Of a stretch of 64,000 nt of DNA, positions 8,629 to 16,610 are shown piece after piece. The notes under the pieces were generated by a model. It did not search any database, was not told the origin of the DNA, and saw nothing but the letters and a program-made list of their open reading frames with translations. The stretch is from Gordonia bronchialis DSM 43247 (lineage in GTDB: Bacteria > Actinomycetota > Actinomycetes > Mycobacteriales > Mycobacteriaceae): contig NC_013441.1 of NCBI RefSeq assembly GCF_000024785.1, forward strand, positions 4,898,001-4,962,000, given 5' to 3'. Every line of letters starts with the position of its first letter. The first letter of the stretch is position 1. The translations under genes and the position numbers were made by a program.

Positions 8629-9918
8629 ATGTTCCGACTGCAGCGGCGCTTGCGGCGCCCCATGCCGGCACGCTTGGCGATCGTCGCCGCAACGGTCGGC
8701 GCCCTGGTCGTGCCCGGTCTCGCGGTCACATCTCCACAGGCACAGGCATCCATCTGCGCGGCCACCGGCTTCCACGGTGGCGACGTCGACAGCACCGGTA
8801 GCTCCGGGTCATCTCAGCTCGGCCTCGGCAGCATGGATTTCGGCAGCTACCGCGCCGACGGGAAGAAGCCCCAGGGGCCGCCGCCGCGACTGACGGGCCC
8901 GAGCCGGACCGTCGAGTGGGTGACCGGTCCACGCAGCCCCAACCACACCGACAAACGCTTCTCCATCACCGCCACCGACGTCGGCGTGATGTGGGACAAC
9001 GGGTCGGGCCAGGTACTGATGGCCTTCGGTGACACCTGGGGCAAGTGCGCCGGGCAGATGGTCTGGCGGCACAACACGATGCTGCGCAGCAACGGCAATG
9101 CCGACCTCGACAAGGGCATCACCTTTCCCGACGCCATTCCCGGATCGGTACGGTCCGGGGCGTCGGTGACACCACAGCACCCCACGTTCGCGCAGCCGAT
9201 GATGAACGCGGTGGCGGTCCGCAACATCGAGGTCGGCAGAATTCCGACCGGCGGCATCTCGTTGGGCGGCGTGCAATTCATGAGCTACATGTCGATCCAC
9301 CGCTGGACGGGGCCGGGCACCTGGGAGACCAACTTCTCCGCAATCGCGGTGTCGCACAACAACGGTCAGACGTGGACGACGAACAACAACACCATCCGCG
9401 CCAACCTCGACCTCGGCATTCCCGGGGTGCCGCAGGTGCAGCGCGGCCACGGCCGGTTCCAGATGGGCGCCTTCCTGCGCAGCGGCTCCTACATCTATCA
9501 GTACGGCACGCCCAACGGTCGGCGGGGTGCCGCCTTCATCTCGCGGGTCCTCCCCGCCGACATCCTCGATCTGAACCGCTACGAGTACTTCGCCCTCAAC
9601 CGATGGTCACCGGACCCGTTCGCCGCCGTCCCCATCGTGCGCGCTCCGGTCAGTGAGATGTCGGTGGCCTACAACAACTTTCTGGGCAAGTTCGTGATGC
9701 TCACCGAACGTGCCGGCACCATCATGCTGCGCACCGCGCCCAACCCGGCCGGACCGTGGAGCGGCGAACGCGTGGTCATCCCGGCCCGACAATCAGCCGG
9801 CCTCTACGCCCCCTACATCCACCCGCGCTCCACCGGTCAGATGCTGTACTTCGTGGCGTCGCGGTGGGACGACTACAACGTGATGCTCATCCGCACCGAC
9901 CTGTCGAAGTTGCGTTAA
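8629..9918 (+). CDS. Secreted DUF4185 protein, possible endo-D-arabinan hydrolase (GH183-like), 429 aa
   Basis: The N-terminus carries a basic region, a hydrophobic core and a cleavage site near AQA-SI (about residue 40). The rest shows DUF4185 features: SITATDVGVMWDNGSG, LMAFGDTWGKC, the late SEMSVAYNNFLGKFVML and a YAPYIHPR segment near the C-terminus, consistent with a five-bladed propeller. DUF4185 members from mycolate-containing bacteria and their degraders have been described as endo-acting D-arabinanases (GH183) that cut cell-wall arabinan. I recall this from the literature and have not checked the catalytic residues here. The context gives no partner, and the start ATG is preceded by a GGGGGTC segment. 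A role in cell-envelope turnover is plausible. Confidence 0.8.
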   Translation: MFRLQRRLRRPMPARLAIVAATVGALVVPGLAVTSPQAQASICAATGFHGGDVDSTGSSGSSQLGLGSMDFGSYRADGKKPQGPPPRLTGPSRTVEWVTGPRSPNHTDKRFSITATDVGVMWDNGSGQVLMAFGDTWGKCAGQMVWRHNTMLRSNGNADLDKGITFPDAIPGSVRSGASVTPQHPTFAQPMMNAVAVRNIEVGRIPTGGISLGGVQFMSYMSIHRWTGPGTWETNFSAIAVSHNNGQTWTTNNNTIRANLDLGIPGVPQVQRGHGRFQMGAFLRSGSYIYQYGTPNGRRGAAFISRVLPADILDLNRYEYFALNRWSPDPFAAVPIVRAPVSEMSVAYNNFLGKFVMLTERAGTIMLRTAPNPAGPWSGERVVIPARQSAGLYAPYIHPRSTGQMLYFVASRWDDYNVMLIRTDLSKLR

Positions 9919-10055
9919 TGGCCGCGTGCGGCATTCCGGCGTAGCGTCGGACGAGTAGGCCGAGCCCGTGCCGCCGGATTGTCCGTGCGTCCGCGTGTTC
10001 GCGCTGCTCTCCGGTGATCACCCGGCCCCGGCCCGCACCGAGAGGAGATTCGACG

Positions 10056-10226
10056 ATGAGCCAGCCTGTCCCCCCGCCCCAGCCGCCGCCGGACCCGATC
10101 CCGGCTCCCGCACCCATCCCAGAACCGCCGTCGGAGCCGCCGATCCCGACACCGGAGCCGCCGCTGCCCGACCCCTCACCGCGTCCGCCCGAGCCCGACC
10201 CGCCACCGCGTCCGACGGTGATCTGA
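10056..10226 (+). CDS. Very proline-rich small protein, 56 aa
   Basis: The ATG at 10056 has a good ribosome site (AGAGGAG, 10041-10047) eight bases upstream. The product begins MSQPVPPPQPPPDPIP and stays about half proline to the end, with Pro-Glu-Pro and Pro-Asp-Pro repeats. It has no signal peptide, Cys or hydrophobic segment. Such polyproline stretches would stall ribosomes without EF-P. Codon bias is hard to judge because CCG repeats dominate, so a non-coding origin cannot be excluded. It sits between the DUF4185 and DUF1697 genes on the same strand. Confidence 0.5.
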   Translation: MSQPVPPPQPPPDPIPAPAPIPEPPSEPPIPTPEPPLPDPSPRPPEPDPPPRPTVI

Positions 10227-10277
10227 CCCCCACCCGAAGCCACCGAGTGGCCCCTCACCGAGTGGCACACTGACCTC

Positions 10278-10805
10278 ATGACGCGACGAGTGATCCTGAT
10301 CCGGGCGGTCAACGTGGGCGGAGCCAAGCTCCCGATGGCCGAACTGCGCTCGATCGCAGCAGATCTCGGCGCCACCGACATCTCCACCTACATTGCGTCG
10401 GGGAACCTGTTGTGCACTCCACCAGGTGTGGCATCCGACTTCGACCGGGCCTTGGAGAAGGCAATCGAACAACGCTACGGCTACTTCCGTGAGGTCATCA
10501 GCCGCACCCCACAGCAGCTGGCGAAGGCTCTCGAGAGCCACCCCTTCGAGGTGGTCGACGAGAAGTTCTCCTACGTCCACTTCCTCACCGGGACGCCCAC
10601 GTCAGACCGGTCACAGGCGCTGGCGGCCACCACATTTGACGACGCCCAACTGAAGGTCATCGGCGATGACCTGCACATCCGCTACGCCCAGGGAGCGGGC
10701 CAGTCCAAGCTCACCGCAGCGACTATTGCGAAAGCGCTCGGCGTCCAGGGCACCGGACGCAACCTGCGGACCGTGAGCAAGCTGATCGAACTCGCCACGG
10801 CTTAG
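10278..10805 (+). CDS. DUF1697 family protein, 175 aa
   Basis: It opens VILIRAVNVGGAKLPMAELR, the conserved start of DUF1697, continues with TYIASGNLLC and the VISRTPQQLAKAL segment, and ends KAL followed by RNLRTVSKLIELA. The full family length is present. Members are small cytoplasmic alpha/beta proteins of unknown function. The gene is monocistronic. It ends near 10805, converging on the gene remnants at 10865-11687. Confidence 0.9.
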   Translation: MTRRVILIRAVNVGGAKLPMAELRSIAADLGATDISTYIASGNLLCTPPGVASDFDRALEKAIEQRYGYFREVISRTPQQLAKALESHPFEVVDEKFSYVHFLTGTPTSDRSQALAATTFDDAQLKVIGDDLHIRYAQGAGQSKLTAATIAKALGVQGTGRNLRTVSKLIELATA

Positions 10806-10864
10806 TGGTTGCCACCGCACCGTCCGGACGACTCCGAACCCGTGGTCACGCACGACCTCCCCGG

Positions 10865-11434
10865 CTACCCCGCCAAAACCGCCGTCGAGTCACCGGCTGG
10901 TGCGACGCTGCCCACCTCGTCACCGGCGAGCCCGGTCCACGCCTCCAGCACAGCCTGCAGCTGCTCGGGCGAGTGACGGCCCAGACCACATTCGGTGGCG
11001 TAGCCGAAATGCGGGACGAACTCAGCGGCGAGCGCCGCCCGGGCACGCGCACCCTCGGCGCCGTCCTCGGCGTGGAGCAGACCGAGATAGAACTCGGTGC
11101 CCGGTTCCAGCGCCAGGTCGGCGAGCGGGCGCCAGTGCGCACGACGGTTCCATGCCGCGACGGTCGCGGCGTGAATCGCGTTGATATCGCGGCTGATATG
11201 CCGGGACAGACCGTTGGCGACCGTGACGATCGCCGACGCGTCGCGCGGCAGGATGTGCCGGCCGCCGCGGGCCGCGGCCTCGGCGTCGGGTGGATCACCC
11301 ATGAACGGCGACGCCCCGAACTTCGAATCGCCATAGCAGAGGTGGAAGGTCAGCTCAGCATCGTCATGGATCCATTCGGCCAGGCGCGCGGTGGCCCGCA
11401 GGATCGCCTCCGGGCCGGCGTACGGGTTGGGGAA
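10865..11434 (-). pseudogene. C-terminal remnant of a MetE-like (UROD/MetE fold) protein
   Basis: Only the C-terminal half of a cobalamin-independent methionine-synthase-like barrel is present. Recognisable segments are LTFHLCYGDSKFGASPF, LANGL-type and NAIHAA segments, EFYLGLLHAEDG and FGYATECGLGR, which carry His and Cys residues typical of the metal-binding fold. The reading frame extends upstream to 11680, but upstream of about 11434 the sequence is Trp/Arg-rich nonsense antisense to nothing recognisable. At that point the other minus-strand frame begins to encode an acyl-CoA dehydrogenase N-terminus. The natural N-terminal half is missing, so I call it a deletion remnant. Confidence 0.7.
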
Positions 11435-11687
11435 CCACCTCCACCACCACCGACAGGGGCAGTCCCGGGCCACCCACCACAGTCGGCACCGAGATCCCCA
11501 GCAATCCGGATGCCGCGACCAGCTCGAGCTCGGCCACCGGCCACGACCCCGACACCTCCCGCTCCACCGCGGTACGCGCGATCTCCGGGACGATGGCATC
11601 GGCGGCCGCCAACGCGGCTTCCGGCGTGGTGAGCACCGGAACTGCCGGTCCGATTCCCGTACTCGTCTCTGCGGCAACAACAGTCAT
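11430..11687 (-). pseudogene. N-terminal remnant of an acyl-CoA dehydrogenase-like protein
   Basis: About 86 residues from the ATG at 11687 resemble the start of an SfnB-type acyl-CoA dehydrogenase: an Ala/Glu-rich helix (ADAIVPEIARTAVERE), then WPVAELELVAASGLLGISV and VVGGPGLPLSVVVEVV. At about 11432 the similarity stops, and the next bases encode the MetE-like remnant in another frame. The rest of the dehydrogenase (some 300 residues) is absent. The two remnants on one strand with a sharp joint indicate a deletion between two once-separate genes. Confidence 0.6.
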
Positions 11688-11836
11688 GCGATGATCCTCG
11701 AATCGTTAGGGCGCCGTTCTAGTACCGGCGCACTGCTGATCCCAACTGCCGCTGTAGCCCCCGGATTTGACGACACTTTCCGCCGGACTGCACCAAACCC
11801 CCGCCGCCGTCCGCGTCGAGCCGCCGCCCCCACCCC

Positions 11837-12113
11837 ACTGCTCGTTGAGCCACCACCCACTGCTGGTTGAGCCACCACCCCCCACTGCTCGTTGAGCCAC
11901 CACCCCACCGCTCGACGAGCCACCAACCCCACTGCTGGTTGAGCCGCGTCGGCGAGGGACGAGCCGCCGCGTGTCGAAACCACCAGCGAGCCAACAGTAT
12001 CCCCGATCACGGAACGAAACCGACCCGCGCACCGAATCGACTCACCGAGGCTTCGATACGCCGCGGGCGCCCCGGCTACTCACCAACAGTAAGAAAGCAG
12101 CTTCAACCAACAG
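11837..12113. repeat. Cluster of GTTGAGCC-type repeats with an inverted partner
   Basis: Five units of the type ACTGCTGGTTGAGCC start at 11837, 11859, 11884, 11907 and 11931, spaced 22-25 bases apart. The last runs on to a GTGTCGAAACC end at about 11982. An oppositely oriented copy lies at about 12047-12090 (GGCTTCGATACG to CTCACCAACAG), with a further fragment over the dioxygenase stop (12101-12113). The stretch 11688-12102 holds no credible gene; open frames across it are repeat artefacts. Confidence 0.75.
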
Positions 12114-13152
12114 AGGGGACGTTGGCGGCACGAATCCCGTGATGCAGCTCCGCCACATCCGGATGCGCACGCGTGCGGGATTTCCACGCGTTCTCCCCGT
12201 AGGTGTTGAAGATCGGGTTGTCCGGATCGAGTTCGACGCCGCGCGACCGGGCGGCGAGATCGGCGGGCAGGTCCAAGACCGGAATCTGGGCGTCGAGGCC
12301 GGGATTGAGGAAGTACGGGATCGAGATCCGGTCATGTCCGGGCGGGGGTGCGAGGACGCGATGCCGCGTGGCGCGGAGGTAGCCGCCGGTCGCGACCTCG
12401 AGGAGTTCGCCGATGTTCACGATGAACGCCCCCGGGACCGGTGGCGCGTCGATCCACTCACCGTCGGGCCCTTCGACCTGCAGCCCGTCGGTGCCGGGTT
12501 CGACGAGCAGCAGCGTCAGCACCCCGGAATCCTTGTGTGCGCCGACCCCCTGCCGGCGGGCGTCGTCAGCGGCCTCCGCCGAATCCGGTCCCGGATACCG
12601 GACGACCTTGATCAGCGTGGCCGGCCGATCATCGAAGGCGGCGTCGAAAACGGTCGGGGGCGCACCGAACGCGGCGGCCCAGTGCCCGAGTAGTTCCCGT
12701 CCCACTGCGGCGAGATCGGTCGACCATGCCTCGAAGGCGGGCCGCAGTTCGGGCAGCGCCGACGGCCACAGGTTGGGTCCCTGGAGCCGCCAGTAGCCCT
12801 CGGCACCGTCGATCACCGGGCGCTCGGGTCCGATGTCTATCTGCTCGCGCCAGTCAACGGCCCCGTTCGTCAGTTCGCCACCGAGTCGCGAGTAGCCCCG
12901 AAACTGCGGGCTCTTGAGCTGCGAGATCTCATTCTTGTCCGCATCGGGCAGGGCGAAGAAGCGTCGGGCGAGGTCGATGATCCCGTCGAGACGTTCGGTC
13001 GCGATGCCGTGCCCGACGAGGTAGAAGAATCCCAGCCGATGGGTGACGTCGAGAATCGCCGCCTGAAAGGCCGCGGGGTCGGCGCTCGCGGTCGACAGAT
13101 CCAGTGTCGGCAGTGTGTGGGATCGGCTCGTGGTGTGCTCGATAGTGCCCAT
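12103..13152 (-). CDS. Isopenicillin-N-synthase-family 2-oxoglutarate/Fe(II) dioxygenase, 349 aa
   Basis: This is a non-haem iron oxygenase with the DIOX_N domain (PTLDLSTASADPAAF ... FFYLVGHGI) and the 2OG-Fe(II) core. The iron ligands are His206 and Asp208 (GAHKDSG) and His264 (ATRHRV), and Arg275 in RISIPYF binds the 2-oxo acid. GAFIVNIGELLE is conserved. The ATG at 13152 begins a protein of family length; the frame also extends to 13203. The substrate is unknown; bacterial members oxidise small metabolites. The TGA stop lies inside a GGTTGA repeat unit, so the native C-terminus may have been altered. Confidence 0.9.
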   Translation of the reverse strand: MGTIEHTTSRSHTLPTLDLSTASADPAAFQAAILDVTHRLGFFYLVGHGIATERLDGIIDLARRFFALPDADKNEISQLKSPQFRGYSRLGGELTNGAVDWREQIDIGPERPVIDGAEGYWRLQGPNLWPSALPELRPAFEAWSTDLAAVGRELLGHWAAAFGAPPTVFDAAFDDRPATLIKVVRYPGPDSAEAADDARRQGVGAHKDSGVLTLLLVEPGTDGLQVEGPDGEWIDAPPVPGAFIVNIGELLEVATGGYLRATRHRVLAPPPGHDRISIPYFLNPGLDAQIPVLDLPADLAARSRGVELDPDNPIFNTYGENAWKSRTRAHPDVAELHHGIRAANVPSVG

Positions 13153-13212
13153 CGCGCGAGTATCCCTCCGCGGCGGTGCCGCGGCCAGGGTTGCGCTCAC
13201 CATGGTTGTCCG

Positions 13213-14009
13213 TCAGGTCGAATCCAGCATGCGCCGGCGGAGCACGTCGTAGATCGGCGGGTTGCGGACCAGTGCCGACACGGTGACCGCACCCACGCCG
13301 GCCACCAGCATCGGTACGGTCACCGAGGTGATGGCCGTCATCTCGATGACCAGCACGATGCCGGTGAACGGAGCCTGTACGACGGCCGCGAACAGCGTCG
13401 AGAGACCCACCAGGACCAGCGCGGGGGTGAGCTCCGCGCCCAGCCCGGCGTCGAAGACGCCGATGATGCGGCCGGCTACCAGGCCGAGCAACGCCCCGAG
13501 TGTGAGCATCGGCGCGAACAGTCCGCCGGGCGTGCCCGCGGCGTAGGACATCGGCCCGGCGGCAAAACGCACAACCAGGTAGATCACCACCGTCGTCAGC
13601 GCCAATCCGTGCCCGGCGAGCACCATCTCGGTGAGCCGGTCCCCACCGCCGACGGTCAGCGGGTCGATCAGCAGCGCACCACCGACCGCGAGCCCGATCC
13701 CGGCCGCTTTCACCTCCCTCGGCACCGACGACAGTGCACCCACCAGGTCAAGACAGATGACGGTCAGGCGCGAGTAGGCCACCCCGATCAGGCCGACGCA
13801 GGCACCGAAGATCATGAAGATCGGCACCATCGCCAGCGACGGCCGATCCACCGGTGGCACCGTGAAGTCCGGATGGTCACCCAGCACCAGCCGCATGCAG
13901 CCGACCGCGGAGGCCACTGCGGCCAGCGCGGCGAGTACGTCGACGACGCGCACCCGCCGCCGGATCTCCTCGAAGACAACCAGGCCACCACTGATCGGGG
14001 CATTGAAGG
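13213..14009 (-). pseudogene. ClC-type chloride channel/transporter, C-terminal part, split by an insertion sequence
   Basis: This is the downstream half of a ClC protein. It contains the N(A)PISGGLVVFEE segment, several membrane helices, the GTPGGLFAPMLTLGALLG ion-pathway motif, and the APFTGIVLVIEMT helix with its conserved glutamate. It joins exactly to the N-terminal half at 15504 once the insertion sequence and one target copy are removed: the reading frame resumes as GLAVAFN followed by APISGG. ClC proteins exchange chloride for protons or conduct chloride across the membrane. As sequenced it cannot make the full protein. Confidence 0.9.
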
Positions 14010-15495
14010 GGCTCTTCCTGATTGACGGTGCGTGGAACAGGTTCTTGCGACCACAAGATGTAGGGGTGAGCAAGATCGCGGGGTGATGGGCGGTGTCGCT
14101 GGAGGTGTAGGCGGGTCCTGCGGTGTGAGGATGAAAGCTCTCACACCATCAGCCCGACACCGACAGGACCCATGTTGCAGCGTAGCGCTATTGCCGACAC
14201 CATTTGCCGCACCATCGAGCTCGGGGTGACGATCACCGGTGCCGCCCTCGACGGCGAGGACCGCACCCACGTGTTCTGCGAGGTCCTGGAACCGAAGAAC
14301 ACATGTCCCGGATGCGGGCTGCCGGGTCGGCTGCGTGACCACATCGATCGTGAGGTCGCTGATCTGCCGATCGTGGGGCATCCGACTCGGCTGCATATCT
14401 CGGTGCCGCGCTATCTGTGCGACAACCCGGACTGTCCCACCACGATCTTTCGTGCCGACATCTCGACGATCGTGGCGCCGCGGGCACAGGTCACCCGGCG
14501 CACCACGACCTGGATTCTGCGGGCGATGATCGTCGACAAGATGTCGGTGACAGCGGTCGCCGCTGCGATCGGGATGAGTTGGAACACCGTGAACAACCTT
14601 GCGTTGGACGCGGCCCGCTCGTTGGCGTCCGCACCGGCCCGCCTGGACGGTGTGCGAGTCCTTGGGGTGGATGAGCACAAGTGGAAACACGTTCGCGGCA
14701 AGGGGGATTCGAGTTTCGTGACCGTGCTCGTCGACCTGACACCGATCGTCGATGGTACCGGGCCGGCACGTTTGTTGGACATGGTCGCCGGCCGTTCCAA
14801 GGCGGCGTTGAAGGATTGGCTGACCGCGCGCGATCCTGCGTTTCGTGACCGAATCAAGGTGGTGACGATGGACGGCTTCTCCGGGTATCGCACCGCGACC
14901 GCTGAAACCCTGGACAAGGCGCGTGCGGTGATGGATCCGTTTCATGTCGTGCACTTGGCCGCCGACAAGCTCACGGTGTGTCGTCAACGCGTACAACAGG
15001 ATACGTGCGGACACCGCGGCCGTAGCGGGGACCCGCTCTACGGCATCCGCCGCCCTCTGCTCACCCGAATCGGCTTGTTGACCGACAAGCAGAAGACCCG
15101 CATCACCAACGGCCTCCAAGCGCGTGAGGAACATCTGGCGGTCGCGGTCACCTACGCCGTCTATCAGGACCTGATCGACGCCTACGACCAGCCGCACAAG
15201 CGAGACGGGAAGATCGCGATGTACAAGCTGCTCAAACGCATCCACACCGGCGTGCCAAAAGAACTCGCCGAACTCGCCCAACTCGGCCGCTCGCTGTGGG
15301 CTCGACGGACCGAGATCCTGGCCTACTTCGACACCGGCGCCTCCAACGGGCCCGTCGAAGCGATCAACGGCCGCCTGGAACACCTACGCGGGATCGCGCT
15401 CGGCTTCCGCAACCTCAACCACTACATCTTGCGGTCACTCATCCACTCCGGCGGCCTGGCAGAACACCTACACGCACTCTGAATCAGGAAGAGCC
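14010..15495 (+). mobile_element. ISL3-family insertion sequence, complete, 1486 bp
   Basis: The ends are 25-bp inverted repeats (14010-14034 and 15471-15495) that agree at 22 of 25 positions and start GGCTCTTCCTGATT. They are flanked by an 8-bp direct duplication, ATTGAAGG, at 14002-14009 and 15496-15503, which is the expected duplication size for ISL3 elements. One transposase gene nearly fills the element, and its stop is inside the right end. The matching ends and intact gene suggest a recent insertion into the ClC gene. Confidence 0.96.
14172..15482 (+). CDS. ISL3-family transposase, 436 aa
   Basis: The N-terminal zinc-binding domain has paired Cys (TCPGCGLPGRLRDH and YLCDNPDCPT). An HTH-like segment (TAVAAAIGMSWNTVNNLA) follows, then the catalytic DDE domain: LGVDEHKWKH, VVTMDGFSGYRTA and the C-terminal SNGPVEAINGRLEHLRG with the catalytic Glu. 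GFRNLNHYILRSL near the end is also typical. The gene is intact and full length for the family. It runs opposite to the interrupted ClC gene. Reading continues into the right inverted repeat. Confidence 0.96.
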   Translation: MLQRSAIADTICRTIELGVTITGAALDGEDRTHVFCEVLEPKNTCPGCGLPGRLRDHIDREVADLPIVGHPTRLHISVPRYLCDNPDCPTTIFRADISTIVAPRAQVTRRTTTWILRAMIVDKMSVTAVAAAIGMSWNTVNNLALDAARSLASAPARLDGVRVLGVDEHKWKHVRGKGDSSFVTVLVDLTPIVDGTGPARLLDMVAGRSKAALKDWLTARDPAFRDRIKVVTMDGFSGYRTATAETLDKARAVMDPFHVVHLAADKLTVCRQRVQQDTCGHRGRSGDPLYGIRRPLLTRIGLLTDKQKTRITNGLQAREEHLAVAVTYAVYQDLIDAYDQPHKRDGKIAMYKLLKRIHTGVPKELAELAQLGRSLWARRTEILAYFDTGASNGPVEAINGRLEHLRGIALGFRNLNHYILRSLIHSGGLAEHLHAL

Positions 15496-15503
15496 ATTGA
15501 AGG

Positions 15504-16022
15504 CCACCGCGAGGCCGGCGCCGGACAACATGGTCTGCAGAGTCCGCACATCGTCGGCGCCGACCCTCATCAGCCGCCCGACGCTCGCGCCGATGGCCAC
15601 GGCCATGTGGACCGTCGGTCCTTCGCGACCGAGAACCAGACCGCCGAGCCCGATGGATGCCAGGCCGCCGACGAAGCGGGCCGGCACCACCCGCAGCAGA
15701 GGTGGCGCGGCTTCGCCGCGTTCAACAGCTTCGACGTGCTGGATGCCGCTGCCCGCCGACAACGGCTCCCACCGGGTGATGGCCGCCCCATCGCGGCACC
15801 GCCGGCCACCACGAGAATCGGTACACACCAGGCGAAGTGCCCGGTCTGCGCGGCCCAGACGACGAGGTGCTCCCGCCAGGCATCGAGGCGCTCGAGCAAC
15901 CAGCGAAACGCGCCACCCACGAATCCGGACACGACTCCGGCGCCCGCGGCGAGGATCGGCAGGCCCAGCAGGTGCCGCGGCGATGGATCGGGTTCGAGCG
16001 CACTCGACGCGTTGGCGGCCAT
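15504..16022 (-). pseudogene. ClC-type chloride channel, N-terminal part, with an internal one-base frameshift
   Basis: The protein starts at 16022 (MAANASSALEPDPSPRHLL), with a first membrane segment LPILAAGAGVVSGFVGGAF. The AGSGIQHVEAV selectivity-filter segment and GREGPTVHMAVAIGASVG follow in a different frame. The frame change is at a C-run on the plus strand (15786-15789); one extra base would restore GGAAMGAAITRWEPLSAGSG. So this gene has two lesions: the insertion sequence at 14010-15495 and this indel, unless the indel is a sequencing error. Start choice is supported by the recognisable N-terminus. Confidence 0.85.
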
Positions 16023-16034
16023 TCCGCGGCGGCG

Positions 16035-16511
16035 TCAGCGACGCAGAACCGATGCGACCCGGTCGAGGTCGGCGGCCTGCTTGTCCTTGGGCGCCTCCCA
16101 GAGTTCCTTGGGCAGTTCTTCGAGCACCGAGATCGCCGATTCGGCGGCGTTGAGCGCCTCGGTCTTCACCTCGTCGTCCGTGCTCTGCGACGCCGCGATC
16201 AGCTTGTCGTCGAGTGCGAAGACCGCGTCGTCGAGTCGGTCGCGCGCGGCGACGAGATCCTGGTCGCGGGGAATTGCCGGGTTGTTGTGCACGTCGGCGA
16301 TCGCGTAGCGGATACGCCTGTGCAGCAAGGCTTCCCGCGAGTTGGCCGTCGCCCATTCGTCCGGTGCGCGGCTCGGTTTACCGGGGATCAGGTCGGTCGA
16401 CCGGGCGAAGCGCCGGATGCGCTTGTCCGAGTCGAAGGCGAACCATGCGGCGCCGCCGAGGATGATCAGTGCGACGACAACGGTGACGGCGATGACGATC
16501 ACGGCGACCAT
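16035..16511 (-). CDS. Single-pass membrane protein of unknown function, 158 aa
   Basis: An N-terminal membrane helix (MVAVIVIAVTVVVALIILGG) leads into a cytoplasmic or extracytoplasmic helical domain rich in Ala, Asp and Arg. The segments ARSTDLIPGKPSRAPDEWATANSREALLHRRIRYAIADVH and LEELPKELWEAPKDKQAADLDRVASVL look like two long helices. No enzyme motif is seen. It lies 13 bases upstream of the broken ClC gene on the same strand and was probably in one transcription unit with it, although no functional link is known. Confidence 0.8.
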   Translation of the reverse strand: MVAVIVIAVTVVVALIILGGAAWFAFDSDKRIRRFARSTDLIPGKPSRAPDEWATANSREALLHRRIRYAIADVHNNPAIPRDQDLVAARDRLDDAVFALDDKLIAASQSTDDEVKTEALNAAESAISVLEELPKELWEAPKDKQAADLDRVASVLRR

Positions 16512-16610
16512 CGTCGGCCCTCCTGTCCGATCGGGACCTGCTCAGGCGTCTGCATACCTCACCCTAGCGCCGCGGAAGACGCGATGGTCCCCGTCTCACC
16601 CCGCGTGCCG

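Noticed and set aside
11837..11984. Possible CRISPR array (regular short repeats)
   Set aside because: Repeat units are only about 15 bases, spacers 7-10 bases and similar to each other, and no cas genes are present.
11684..12032. Several open frames over the GTTGAGCC repeats
   Set aside because: They consist of repeat translations (Trp/Gly/Val-rich), not of a conserved protein.
13812..15383. Long minus-strand open frame across the ISL3 element
   Set aside because: It is antisense to the clear transposase gene and has low-complexity, His/Arg-rich composition.
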